From Anaerococcus nagyae (GTDB lineage Bacteria; Bacillota; Clostridia; Tissierellales; Peptoniphilaceae): a stretch of 64,000 bases of DNA. Shown here piece after piece: positions 27,829 through 37,010 of this stretch; position 1 is the stretch's first letter, and every line of letters starts with the position of its first letter. The translations under genes and the position numbers were made by a program. The notes below the pieces were generated by a model. It made no database searches, was not told the origin of the DNA, and saw only the letters and a program-made list of their open reading frames with translations. The stretch covers positions 62,001-126,000 of the forward strand of contig NZ_JAGGLS010000006.1 of NCBI RefSeq assembly GCF_017874535.1, in the 5' to 3' direction.

Positions 27829-30054
27829 TTATTTTTCCAATGATAATGCATTGATCTGATCAGAGAATCCCCATGTTGGAGTACTTACATCAAATCCTTG
27901 AACTCTATTTGCATAAGCTGTGTGGTATTGATTAGAATAAAGTGGTATTTCTGGTAGATAGTCGTTGTACCAAAGTTCAAAATCTTCCCAATTATCTAGA
28001 TATCCTTCTTTATCCTTTGGATCTGTTTGACGTAATTTAACTGTCAACTCATCTGCTTTAGGATCATTTGTATGAGTCTTGTTATCATTACCCTTAGAAT
28101 TATATTGATACCATGGATCAAATGGTGTACCAAAATCTTGTCCCATATTGAATGCTGTATATTCTGGATCTTCTTCTTGTGTGTAATAATATTGAAGAAG
28201 TGTAGCAAAAGAACCAGCTGTTACATTATATTCCATACCTGCTTGTTTAGCGTTGTTTGGAAGTTGGTTAGAAATCAATGTAGTTATAGGTGATTCATCA
28301 GATCCGTATTGATTAACTACAAGCTTCTTGCCATTTTCATCATATCTATAATAATCAAAATTATCTGCGTCAGAGTTGAACGCTTCTTCTGCTTTTGCTT
28401 TATCCCAAGCAGTTTTACCATCAGATTCAAACTTATAAGGTGTTTTATCAAGTAATTCATTAGCTTTATCTATATTTAATTGATAATTTGTAAGTTTTCC
28501 TTCAAGATCAGCCCCTCTATCTTGATACATCCATTGACTAGTACCGTACATACCATTAGTTACTACACCGTAACCACCTGCATATGATTGGACGAAAGAA
28601 TTTCTATCTATTAAGTGAGCTATAGCTTGACGCACTTCTTTATACTTTGTATTTCCTCTATCCGTTAAGAAATTTATAGAACCATAACCATTTCTTTCAT
28701 AAGTATTGTATTTTATCTTACCAGCATCTGCTTCTGATCTGATTTGGTCAATCTTACCGCCATCAGTTTCTTTTTCCCAAACGTCAATGTCGCCATTTTC
28801 TACTAAGTCAACAGCTATATTTTGGTTTACATATTGAGCTATAATATGTGGTATAGTTGCCTTTTCACCCTTGAAGTTTCCAGCGTAGTTAGGGTTTAGA
28901 GATAACTTAACCATATTATTCTTGTATTCGTCAAATACATATGGTCCACAAACTACACTTGGAGCTAATCTATATTCATTAGTTATATTAAGCATAGCTT
29001 GTTCAAGAAGTTGTTGAGTAGGATCTACATCTCCGTTAAGACGATCTTCAAGCTCTTTTACTTGATCATCATGTTCCTTTTTAGCTTCATCATAAGCTGA
29101 TTTTTCATCTTCTGAAGCATCATCTGCTGGTTTTTCATTATTTTCTTCAAAATCTTTATCTAAATTGTCAATTTGTTCTTGAAGAGAATCTTTGTATTTT
29201 TGTTTTTCTTCTTCACTTGGTTCATAGCCATCTTTAGCTACTAGTTTGTTACCTTCTTCATTAAGAATAAGGTTTTCACTTACTACATGTAATGGAAGTG
29301 GATCTAACGCTGCTAAAGATACTTCTTCATAGTATGGTAAGAATGAGCTATCTATTGTAGATTCGAAAGTATAATCATCAATTTTCTTTAAACCTTCGAA
29401 TGTATCACTTTTACCTAAATGATAATCTTCATATCCTTTTAAGGCATTTGAACCAATTCTTGTAGATCCAGTTACTGGTATAAATGATGGGTGAGAATAT
29501 ATTAATGAATCATATAAATAATCATCAGCAGTGATTTCTTTTCCATCTGACCATTTCAAACCTTTTTTAATCTTATAAGTATATGTTCTAGAACCATCTT
29601 CATTGTCTGTAACTTTTGGATCTTCTTCAAGAACGGCTTTATTATTTACCCAAGCACCAGTTTCATCTTGAACTACTGTTCTATAGCCATTATTACCTTC
29701 TATACCAAGAAGTCTTCTGACTTGTACGTCGGATGTGTTGTTTTGCCAACCTTCTAGGAAGTCTCCAGAAAATTCTCCGATACCTAAAACTATAGTATCA
29801 TCGCTTGTTTGAGCATCGAAGTCTTCAAGTTCTTTTTGATCTGCTGCATTTTGTTCGCCTTCTTTTCCATCAGCTGTTTTATCATCTGCATTATCAGCAT
29901 CTTGACTATCATCTTTTTTATCTTCTGTCGCAGAATCCTTAGTCTTTGAATCATCTTTTGATTTTTTTGCTGAATCTGTATCTCCTCCACATGCCACTAG
30001 GGTTGTTGCAAGTCCTAAAGCCATTAAGGAAGAAAAAACTCTTTTCATTTTCAT
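27829..30054 (-). CDS. oppA: Peptide-binding lipoprotein OppA, copy 2
   Basis: 741 residues, colinear with copy 1 along its whole length, including the identical start of the signal peptide (MKMKRVFSSLMALGLATTL), lipobox VACGG, the KWSDGKEITADDYLY motif and the C-terminal GFDVSTP segment. The acidic linker (25-75) and the charged insert (about 275-340) are the most divergent parts. It arose by tandem duplication; different peptide preferences are likely but cannot be read from sequence. Its own promoter and terminator allow separate control. Confidence 0.93.
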   Translation of the reverse strand: MKMKRVFSSLMALGLATTLVACGGDTDSAKKSKDDSKTKDSATEDKKDDSQDADNADDKTADGKEGEQNAADQKELEDFDAQTSDDTIVLGIGEFSGDFLEGWQNNTSDVQVRRLLGIEGNNGYRTVVQDETGAWVNNKAVLEEDPKVTDNEDGSRTYTYKIKKGLKWSDGKEITADDYLYDSLIYSHPSFIPVTGSTRIGSNALKGYEDYHLGKSDTFEGLKKIDDYTFESTIDSSFLPYYEEVSLAALDPLPLHVVSENLILNEEGNKLVAKDGYEPSEEEKQKYKDSLQEQIDNLDKDFEENNEKPADDASEDEKSAYDEAKKEHDDQVKELEDRLNGDVDPTQQLLEQAMLNITNEYRLAPSVVCGPYVFDEYKNNMVKLSLNPNYAGNFKGEKATIPHIIAQYVNQNIAVDLVENGDIDVWEKETDGGKIDQIRSEADAGKIKYNTYERNGYGSINFLTDRGNTKYKEVRQAIAHLIDRNSFVQSYAGGYGVVTNGMYGTSQWMYQDRGADLEGKLTNYQLNIDKANELLDKTPYKFESDGKTAWDKAKAEEAFNSDADNFDYYRYDENGKKLVVNQYGSDESPITTLISNQLPNNAKQAGMEYNVTAGSFATLLQYYYTQEEDPEYTAFNMGQDFGTPFDPWYQYNSKGNDNKTHTNDPKADELTVKLRQTDPKDKEGYLDNWEDFELWYNDYLPEIPLYSNQYHTAYANRVQGFDVSTPTWGFSDQINALSLEK

Positions 30055-30087
30055 GGTTTACCCTCCATTAATATTTTGTTAACTTTC

Positions 30088-30116
30088 ATTTTAATCCTTA
30101 TCGATCATTTTGTCAA
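30088..30116 (-). promoter_or_regulatory. Promoter of oppA copy 2
   Basis: On the minus strand TTGACA, a 17-base spacer and TAAAAT, 33 bases before the start codon. Confidence 0.75.
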
Positions 30117-30486
30117 TAGTTTATATATAATTATTATATATTATTAAGTATTTTTATACACAAAGATGATTAATATTTAAGGATTATACAAAATCATTTG
30201 GATTAAATTCCACAATTCTTTATCTCATTAAAATATTGGGTACTGATATATAGCCGTTTAGGATATGGATTTCCCAAGTAAAGATTATTAATTATTATTT
30301 ATGCTCATTATGCAGTTTTACTATAAATTATTAATTACTCTTTGACTAATAAAAAATAGGCTTTATAAAAAACCTACTTTAAAAATTTTCTTTATCTAAT
30401 CAAACTTATAGAATTGTTTTTATTATCAATATTTAAAACTATATACTAGCAGAAAAGATAATATATGAATTTATATTATAACAAAA
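30117..30486. other. AT-rich intergenic region, no gene seen
   Basis: Separates oppA copy 2 from the cell-wall hydrolase. I find no open frame with a ribosome site and no clear structured RNA. A weak hairpin (AATAGG / CCTACTT, about 30355-30382) is the only symmetry. Confidence 0.5.
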
Positions 30487-30528
30487 AAAGAGCTCTTATA
30501 GAAAATCAATTTTCTACAACAGCTCTTT
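30487..30528 (-). terminator. Intrinsic terminator of the cell-wall hydrolase gene
   Basis: 20-base arms (AAAGAGCTCTTATAGAAAAT and its near complement, two mismatches) with a tiny loop and a T7 tail on the minus strand. Confidence 0.85.
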
Positions 30529-30543
30529 AAACATGTTATTAGT

Positions 30544-32709
30544 CTATCTTCTATTTAGGTACTTCTTACTAGAGTTTGAGCCTACTAGTCTATAGTACCT
30601 AACTGGTAAACCTCTAGAGTCTCCCATATATCCTTTTCTAGGTGTTACAGCTACTCCATTTTTGCTATATGTCATATGGATAATTGTATCTTTATGTGGG
30701 TTTAATATAAATCCTGTATGACCTGCTGCTCCTGCTGAGCCTCCTGGTCTTCCTGATACGAATATATCACCATATTGAAGTTCATTTTCTTTGATTTCAT
30801 ACATAACCTTACCCTCTGCTCCTAGTTGGAATAAAGTTTCTGTATTACCCACCCAAGCATTTTTACTTAGGAAACCACCATATATTAATGATCTATAAAC
30901 AGCTGAAGAACAATCGGCTTGAGTTGAAGAGTTTCTTCCAGCTCCCATATTATAAGTCATTCTTCTATCTCTTGCATTGAACATCCATTCAAGAGCTTTA
31001 TCTAAACTCTTACTTCCTGGGATATTATTATCTTCTTTTGTTGCTATTCCATTTTTATCAACTGTATATACTACTCCTCTTTGAGTAATTTTCTTATTTG
31101 GTGTCAATCCATTTTGAGTGAAATAGTAGTATTGATTATCTATTTTCCAAACACCTTCTTTAACATATCCATTTGAATTAGTATGATATTTTTTTCCATC
31201 AAGATTTACCCAAGAGTTTCTAACAACAGTTGCTACACCTCTATTATCAATTCTGTAGTATTTTCCAGCAGATATTACAGATCTATTTTGGATCATTACA
31301 CCATTGCTTTCAAACACATATGTATTATTATTTATTGTCTTGGCACCTTTTGCAAGTTTACCATTTTGATCAGATCTATATGTCTTACCACCCATGCTAA
31401 ACCAAGCATTTTTAGGGTTTTTAACCACACCATTTCTATCAACTAAATAATACTTGTCAGCAGCTATTAGCTTTTTATTTGTTGAAAGTGCACCTTTACT
31501 ATCAAAATAATATGACTTATTCTTGATAGTTGCAATACCTTTTAATAATTTACCATTGTTATCATTATAGTATTTACGATTATTAATATTTATCCATTGA
31601 TTCTTAGGATTTATCATAGAACCATCATTGGATACATTGTAAAATGATTTATTCGTTACTATAATTTTATTTCTTTGTAAATGACCTTGCTTATTGAAAT
31701 AATACTTGCTGCCATTAATCTCCTTGATACCTCTTATAATATTTCCTTCTTCATTCAGATAGAAAATATTCTTATTAATGCTTGACCACATAGATTTTGG
31801 ATTTGTAGCAATACCATTTTGATCTATATCATAAATTTTATCTTCTATAAGAATACGAGCATTCTTAACTAATTTATTATCTTCATAGTATTTAACATTA
31901 CCATTTTCATTAACAAGGTAGCCAGTACCTTTTTGTGAGTAATAATTTGTTTTTTCTAATTTTGTTTCTTCTTCTTTAGATTCATCATCATCTAATTTTT
32001 TTGATTTATCATTGCTGGAATCTGATTTTTCTTCATCAGCTTTATTATCAGAAGTAGTATTTTGATTTGTATCTAGAGTTTGATTTTCATTTTTGTTAGT
32101 AGTTTTTGCTGGCTTATAATTAGGATTAAAGATTTCATCGAGATTTTTGTTGTTATAATAAACTACATCATCTAAATTTTCCTTAGATATAGTTTCTTTA
32201 TCTTCATCTTCTTTATAGTCATTCTCTATACCATCAGAATCTTCTTCTTTTTTATCTTGCTGTTTATCATCATCTTTGCTAATATCGTCCTTATCAGCTT
32301 CATCTTCAAAATCTTTATTAGCTTCAGGATTTTCTAAAGATTCATTTACTTCTGGTGTTTCTTTTATTTCTTTTGATTGTTCTGATTCTTCATCTTGTTG
32401 TTCTAAAGTATTTTCTTGTGGTGTAAGACTAGTAGTTTCATCTGTTTTATCTATAGAATCATTATTAGTTTCAGAATATTCATTTGTTCCATCAGAAATA
32501 AAGCTAGATTCATCTTCACTAGCTTCAGTTGTGCTTGAATTTTCTGCTTCGTTATTTGTTTGAGTTTCGTTATTATCTAAATTAGTCGACTTGCTCGGTT
32601 CAACATTTAGGTCATACCCCTCATCCGCATAAGATTTATCAGCTAAGCTAACAGTTGAGGATACAAATAATGTTGAGGCAAGTAACAATGTTTTATTTAA
32701 TTTTTTCAT
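30544..32709 (-). CDS. Secreted peptidoglycan hydrolase with cell-wall-binding repeats
   Basis: 721 residues. Signal peptide 1-27 (cleavage after SYA), then a very acidic Ser/Thr/Glu/Asp-rich region (about 30-260). Next come about a dozen choline-binding-type repeats of the form KYYFNKQGHLQ / NQWININNRKYY (about 265-565). The C-terminal catalytic domain starts near 575, with Cys600 in ADCSSAVYRS and His664 in GHTGF, which matches the Amidase_5 phage-lysin type of the NlpC/P60 clan. Aromatic repeats anchor the enzyme to wall polymer; the C-terminal domain cuts peptidoglycan, probably in cell separation or lysis. Monocistronic. Confidence 0.88.
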   Translation of the reverse strand: MKKLNKTLLLASTLFVSSTVSLADKSYADEGYDLNVEPSKSTNLDNNETQTNNEAENSSTTEASEDESSFISDGTNEYSETNNDSIDKTDETTSLTPQENTLEQQDEESEQSKEIKETPEVNESLENPEANKDFEDEADKDDISKDDDKQQDKKEEDSDGIENDYKEDEDKETISKENLDDVVYYNNKNLDEIFNPNYKPAKTTNKNENQTLDTNQNTTSDNKADEEKSDSSNDKSKKLDDDESKEEETKLEKTNYYSQKGTGYLVNENGNVKYYEDNKLVKNARILIEDKIYDIDQNGIATNPKSMWSSINKNIFYLNEEGNIIRGIKEINGSKYYFNKQGHLQRNKIIVTNKSFYNVSNDGSMINPKNQWININNRKYYNDNNGKLLKGIATIKNKSYYFDSKGALSTNKKLIAADKYYLVDRNGVVKNPKNAWFSMGGKTYRSDQNGKLAKGAKTINNNTYVFESNGVMIQNRSVISAGKYYRIDNRGVATVVRNSWVNLDGKKYHTNSNGYVKEGVWKIDNQYYYFTQNGLTPNKKITQRGVVYTVDKNGIATKEDNNIPGSKSLDKALEWMFNARDRRMTYNMGAGRNSSTQADCSSAVYRSLIYGGFLSKNAWVGNTETLFQLGAEGKVMYEIKENELQYGDIFVSGRPGGSAGAAGHTGFILNPHKDTIIHMTYSKNGVAVTPRKGYMGDSRGLPVRYYRLVGSNSSKKYLNRR

Positions 32710-32774
32710 TATTCTCCCTCACTCTATATTACAATATTATTACAAATTTAATTCTTTCGCTAATCACTGCCCCT

Positions 32775-32803
32775 ATTATAATATATCTTTCTGATAATTG
32801 CAA
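32775..32803 (-). promoter_or_regulatory. Promoter of the cell-wall hydrolase gene
   Basis: On the minus strand TTGCAA, a 17-base spacer and TATAAT, 65 bases before the start codon. Confidence 0.65.
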
Positions 32804-32934
32804 CAAAAAGGTTACAGTTTTATTAAAAAATATCAAGACTTCTTACAAAATTAGTTAAAAATTAATTACAATTAGGTCTAAAGCTATTTAAATTTAGCTA
32901 TATATGGTAAAATAAAAGCAATTAAGGAGGCCTT

Positions 32935-33936
32935 ATGAAAAAAAATAAAATTATTATAAGCTTATCTTTAGGATTACTTCTTACATCTTGCAATCAAACA
33001 AATAACCAAAATAAAAATTCAGTGTCAGAAGAAACCATAGCCCAAGCCTTAGATGGAGAAAAAGAAAAAAAATCTAATGAAATCTTAGATTCAGATGATA
33101 AAGAAAAAAAATCAAAAAAATTAGGTGCCGATGACTGGAGAGATATAATAGTAGATATGGGAGATTTTTCCCAAACACTTGCAAAAAATCTTACAGATGA
33201 TCAAATTCAAGAACTAGTAGATGATGCTACTAAAAAATCAAAAGAAACTGGATATTGGGATGTAAAAGATTTTGTATTTCAAGAATTATCCAGACAATAT
33301 CCAGAATTATCTAATAAATTTCCTTTAGATACTATAGGAAGAAGAGAAAATTGGACTGCATCTAAAAAAGGTGAAGTTACTGATAAATTTAACTATGAAA
33401 GACAAGTCATGGCAGATTTGGGATATCCATCAAATTCTGTTTGGTCTATAGATGATAAGCTAATTGAAGATGCCTTCCATACAGCTTATGAAAATGATCC
33501 AAAACTTTATTATGATGATTATGTTAAAAATGCAGCCGATTTACTCTTTGAAAAAATAGATGATCAAGAAGAAAATAAAGCAACCGAAAATGCAGAAGAT
33601 GATAAAGAAAAAACAAGTGAAGAAAATGTAGAAGAAACAGATAATAATACTTCTAATAATAGTGACAAAAATAAACTTAAAAAATATGGATCAAGTCAAA
33701 CAGACTATGATGCTATAAAATCAGCTCTAGTGCAATACTATGAATTTAGTCCTTCAAGTGTAAATCAAATGACCAACGAAGATATAGATATAGCCTATAC
33801 ACGCGCTTTAAAAAGATTAGATGAAACAGGCTTTGGTGATATAGGAGTAATATTTGAAGAATTAGGTAAGATGTATCCAGGCTCATCAACAATGTATCCA
33901 GGAGATGAAAGCGAGAATTCTGAATCAAATAATTAA
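32935..33936 (+). CDS. Lipoprotein with three related helical modules
   Basis: 333 residues. The lipobox is LLLTSC (Cys19). After a charged linker come three modules of about 55-70 residues. Module 1 starts at DDWRDIIVDM and module 2 at FNYERQVMADLG. Module 3 starts at TDYDAIKSALVQ. Each has D-D/E-x-I-x-x-A-(F/Y/T)-x-x-A in the second helix; modules 1 and 3 end in QYPELSNKFP and MYPGSSTMYP. I do not recognise the family. Surface-anchored, unknown function. Start after AAGGAGGCCTT; a terminator follows. Confidence 0.8.
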   Translation: MKKNKIIISLSLGLLLTSCNQTNNQNKNSVSEETIAQALDGEKEKKSNEILDSDDKEKKSKKLGADDWRDIIVDMGDFSQTLAKNLTDDQIQELVDDATKKSKETGYWDVKDFVFQELSRQYPELSNKFPLDTIGRRENWTASKKGEVTDKFNYERQVMADLGYPSNSVWSIDDKLIEDAFHTAYENDPKLYYDDYVKNAADLLFEKIDDQEENKATENAEDDKEKTSEENVEETDNNTSNNSDKNKLKKYGSSQTDYDAIKSALVQYYEFSPSSVNQMTNEDIDIAYTRALKRLDETGFGDIGVIFEELGKMYPGSSTMYPGDESENSESNN

Positions 33937-33941
33937 TAAAA

Positions 33942-33990
33942 AAATGAACTGTTTTGTGTATTTTTATAATGCATTCCAGTTCATTTTTTA
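33942..33990. terminator. Terminator of the repeat lipoprotein gene
   Basis: AAATGAACTG / CAGTTCATTT with a 25-base loop, T run on the plus strand and A run on the other side, so it may act both ways. Confidence 0.7.
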
Positions 33991-34012
33991 TAAATTATCC
34001 TTATTTTATTTT

Positions 34013-34177
34013 CTATTTATTCTTTAAATCATTAACTATATTAATGACTCCTGTTATAGCTATAATAGCTGCTAATATAGTCATAAAATCGTAATTACCG
34101 GTACTTAAATTTTTTATAAGTAATATAATTGCAAATATTATAGCTATTATTTGTACTATTTTTAATGTTTTATTCAT
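34013..34177 (-). CDS. 54-residue two-helix membrane protein
   Basis: Very short gene: starts MNKTLKIVQIIAIIFAIILL and ends ITGVINIVNDLKNK. Two hydrophobic helices separated by NLSTGNYDFMT. It is clearly homologous to the small protein at 47636-47812, whose matching segments are NISNSVYDGMT and FTGIINIVKNIIKK; conservation at protein level argues that both are real. The copy at 47636 follows a secreted-protein gene, so an immunity-like role is possible. This copy stands alone, perhaps an orphan. The upstream Shine-Dalgarno sequence is weak. Confidence 0.6.
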   Translation of the reverse strand: MNKTLKIVQIIAIIFAIILLIKNLSTGNYDFMTILAAIIAITGVINIVNDLKNK

Positions 34178-34326
34178 ATTCTAACTCATAAATTTATTAA
34201 ATAAAAAATTTCTATAAATCCCTAAACTACTGCACAATTTTTTTGGAATCCTATAAACTATATATAGTAAAATTTATTAAATAAAAAATTGAACTTCAAG
34301 TTAAATCTGATTTCGTTTATATTTAC

Positions 34327-35799
34327 TTAAAACATACCAATCTTATCTTTTGAACCATCTATCATAATATTTTTAACCTGTGTATAGGCTTCATAAGTAA
34401 GTTTATCTGTTTCACGACCTATACCTGATTCTTTATAGCCACCAAATGAGGATCCTGCTGGGAATTGATTGTAAGTATTTACCCAAACTCTTCCTGTTCT
34501 CATTCCATTTGCTACTTTCATTATTCTATATATATCATTGGAGTATATTCCACCTGCTAGGCCATATCTACTATCGTTGGCTTTTTCGATTACATTTTCC
34601 TCATCTTTAAATTTATCTACAACTATTACAGGACCAAAAATTTCTTCCTTTACTGCATCATTATCCTCTGGAACATTTGCAAGTATGGTTGGTGCAAAGA
34701 AAGCCCCTTTATCTAGTCCATTTTCTGTAAGTGGATGACCACCTGTAAGAACTTTTCCACCAGCAGCTTTAGCTTTTTCAATAAATTTTTCAAGTACTGC
34801 AAATCTTTCTTTATCTCTCAAAGCTCCCATTTGAGTTTCTAGATCTAACGGATCGCCTACCTTTACATGTTCAAATGCTTTTACAAGTTTTTCTACAAAT
34901 TCATCATAAATTGTTTCTTGAATAAATAATCTTGAACCTGCTGAGCATACTTCACCTTGATTAAATAATATACCTAATTGAGTGCCTTCTATAGCTTTAT
35001 CAATATCGCAATCATCAAATATGACATGAGCTGACTTACCTCCTAGCTCTAGAGTTGCTGGTATTATATTTTCGGCTGCTGATACTCCTATATGACGGCC
35101 TATCGCTGTAGATCCAGTAAAGGCCAATTTATCAAATCCATGATGGTGTTGTAGATATTCTCCAGTTACTGATCCTTTTCCTGTTACAAGATTAATAAGA
35201 CCTTTTGGAAGTATATCTTCGATAATACGTATAAACTCAAGAATAGAAAGTGATGTATGACTTGATGGAGAAATTACTATAGTATTTCCTCCTGCTATTG
35301 CTGGAGCAAGCTTCCAAGCTGCCATTAGTAGAGGAAAGTTCCAAGGTATCATTTGTCCAACTACTCCCCATGGTTCACGTTTTCTAATTGATATAAATCT
35401 TCCACCGAGTTTTGTAATCTCATCTTCATCTGCTCTTAGAATGGCTGCAAAATATTTGAAATGATCAGAAACTAGCGGAATATCTCCATTAAGTGTTTCG
35501 CGAATTGGCTTACCATTATCCATTGATTCTAGTTTTGCTAAATATTCTCTATTTTCATCAACCTTAGCTGCTATATCTAATAGAAGTTCTACTCTCTTCT
35601 CTTTTGACCATAAACCATATTCTCCATCGAAAGCTTTGCGAGCTGCAACAACAGCCTTATCCACATCAGCACTATTTGCAGCAGCAAATTCACCAAGCTT
35701 TTCCCCAGTGGATGGGTTAATAATATCTATATATTCGCCACTTTCCGGCTTAACCCATTCGCCATCTATAAAAAGTTCATATCTATCTAAAGTATTCAT
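34327..35799 (-). CDS. NAD(P)-dependent aldehyde dehydrogenase
   Basis: 490 residues, full length. Visible: PWNFPLLMAAWKLAPA (cofactor site), FTGSTAIGRHIG (NAD-binding GSTxxG), LELGGKSAHVIFDD (catalytic Glu), NQGEVCSAGSRL (catalytic Cys) and EEIFGPVI. It oxidises an aldehyde to the acid. The closest class by eye is the betaine-aldehyde/broad-range ALDH group; the substrate is not identifiable. Start after TTAGGAGGATAT. Monocistronic. A decayed copy of its C-terminal part lies at 49246-49444. Confidence 0.92.
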   Translation of the reverse strand: MNTLDRYELFIDGEWVKPESGEYIDIINPSTGEKLGEFAAANSADVDKAVVAARKAFDGEYGLWSKEKRVELLLDIAAKVDENREYLAKLESMDNGKPIRETLNGDIPLVSDHFKYFAAILRADEDEITKLGGRFISIRKREPWGVVGQMIPWNFPLLMAAWKLAPAIAGGNTIVISPSSHTSLSILEFIRIIEDILPKGLINLVTGKGSVTGEYLQHHHGFDKLAFTGSTAIGRHIGVSAAENIIPATLELGGKSAHVIFDDCDIDKAIEGTQLGILFNQGEVCSAGSRLFIQETIYDEFVEKLVKAFEHVKVGDPLDLETQMGALRDKERFAVLEKFIEKAKAAGGKVLTGGHPLTENGLDKGAFFAPTILANVPEDNDAVKEEIFGPVIVVDKFKDEENVIEKANDSRYGLAGGIYSNDIYRIMKVANGMRTGRVWVNTYNQFPAGSSFGGYKESGIGRETDKLTYEAYTQVKNIMIDGSKDKIGMF

Positions 35800-35895
35800 A
35801 TATCCTCCTAAGTATTATAATTTAATCAATTGATATTTAATATCAATTTACCCTTAAAGTTATGTATTCAAAACTAAAATAAAATTTGTACAATA

Positions 35896-35985
35896 AAAAA
35901 TCACACCATAATTGAACTGATCGACTCCTTAAGTTGTATTAATATCTACAACTTTTTTAGGATCAACTTAAATTGGTGTGATTTT
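35896..35985. terminator. Large hairpin downstream of the CAMP-factor gene
   Basis: Outer arms AAAATCACACCA and TGGTGTGATTTT enclose a second stem, AAGTTGTA / TACAACTT (35931-35954). The same outer stem recurs at 43409-43443, and part of the inner sequence near 46805-46843, so this is also a small repeat family. Confidence 0.6.
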
Positions 35986-36033
35986 CTATTTAGAAGGAAA
36001 ATTTTAAATTAATAAGTTTTATACAATACTATC

Positions 36034-36999
36034 CTAGTATTTTAATGCCTCCATTGTTTGTATTAGGCCATTTACATTCATTTTTGAAGGACGAATGTAT
36101 CCTAATTCTTCTTTTGCTCTATCAATAGCTTCTGCTACTTCTGGTCTGCTATCTCCACGTCTTTTTGCCTTCTTTAGATCTGCTAAAAGTTCTTTCAATT
36201 TATCAATTTCATTTGGCATTGCTCTTTCATCTTCATTACTTAGAGCTACTGCTACAGCTTGATCTAGTCTATCTGATAATTGATAAATTTCTAGAACTGT
36301 TGCTTGTGGACGTAATCTACCATTTGTAATCTCAGCTACTTCCTTATCCAATTCTTTAATTACATAAGTTGGTTTATTTTTTAATTCATTATATTTCATG
36401 AATCTTGCCTTGTGAAGTTTAACATCTAGATCACTTCTTACATACATATTTGCTGTATCATTTAGGCCCATTTCTGGATAAGATAATAGTTTTGCCTTTA
36501 ATACTTCAAATTTTGCCATGTAAGCTTTCATATCTTCTACTGTATGAAATGGTGATGCTGCTATGACTAAGCCTTCAAATACGTATTCAGCTATTTCTGC
36601 ATGGGCATCATCAACTTTGTATCTTAGTTGTGTTGTTGCAAATCTAATTGCTCTACCAACTCTACCTAATACTAATAATCTTTGCGGAATTGATGCTGGG
36701 TCATATAGGTCAGCAGCACTAAATCCTTGTGAAGATTTTTCTATATTATCTTCAATTTCTAATGTTTTTGAGTTAAATTCATCTACCATTTCTTTATCTT
36801 GGTCATCTGTGATATTTAGTGAATTAACTTCATCTCTCATTGACCTAATTTGTTGTTTATATACTTCTGCCTCATCCATTGTAAGACTATTTGTTTCTTC
36901 TGGTGTATCTACTATAATATTTGAAGCAAATGTTGGAGCAATATGTCCAAATGTTAGTGTTATTGCTAGGGCTGATGCAAAAATTTTATTAAGTTTCAT
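36034..36999 (-). CDS. CAMP-factor-family secreted protein (short form)
   Basis: 321 residues. Signal peptide 1-26 (cleavage after TFA), an acidic helical region (30-95), then a CAMP-factor domain (about 97-260). It shows DPASIPQRLLVLGRVGRAIR, ATTQLRYKVDDAHAEI and LLSYPEMGLNDTANMY, the hallmarks of streptococcal and cutibacterial CAMP factors. Those proteins are secreted pore-forming co-haemolysins that bind host membranes. A C-terminal helical tail follows. It starts 12 bases after the preceding gene, so it is in one operon with the larger CAMP protein and probably the protease. Toxic activity is inferred from family only. Confidence 0.85.
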   Translation of the reverse strand: MKLNKIFASALAITLTFGHIAPTFASNIIVDTPEETNSLTMDEAEVYKQQIRSMRDEVNSLNITDDQDKEMVDEFNSKTLEIEDNIEKSSQGFSAADLYDPASIPQRLLVLGRVGRAIRFATTQLRYKVDDAHAEIAEYVFEGLVIAASPFHTVEDMKAYMAKFEVLKAKLLSYPEMGLNDTANMYVRSDLDVKLHKARFMKYNELKNKPTYVIKELDKEVAEITNGRLRPQATVLEIYQLSDRLDQAVAVALSNEDERAMPNEIDKLKELLADLKKAKRRGDSRPEVAEAIDRAKEELGYIRPSKMNVNGLIQTMEALKY

Positions 37000-37010
37000 T
37001 TATTTCTCCT

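Noticed and set aside
30800-32000. Regular repeats that could suggest a CRISPR array
   Set aside because: They are diverged coding repeats (wall-binding modules) in one open frame, not identical repeats with spacers.
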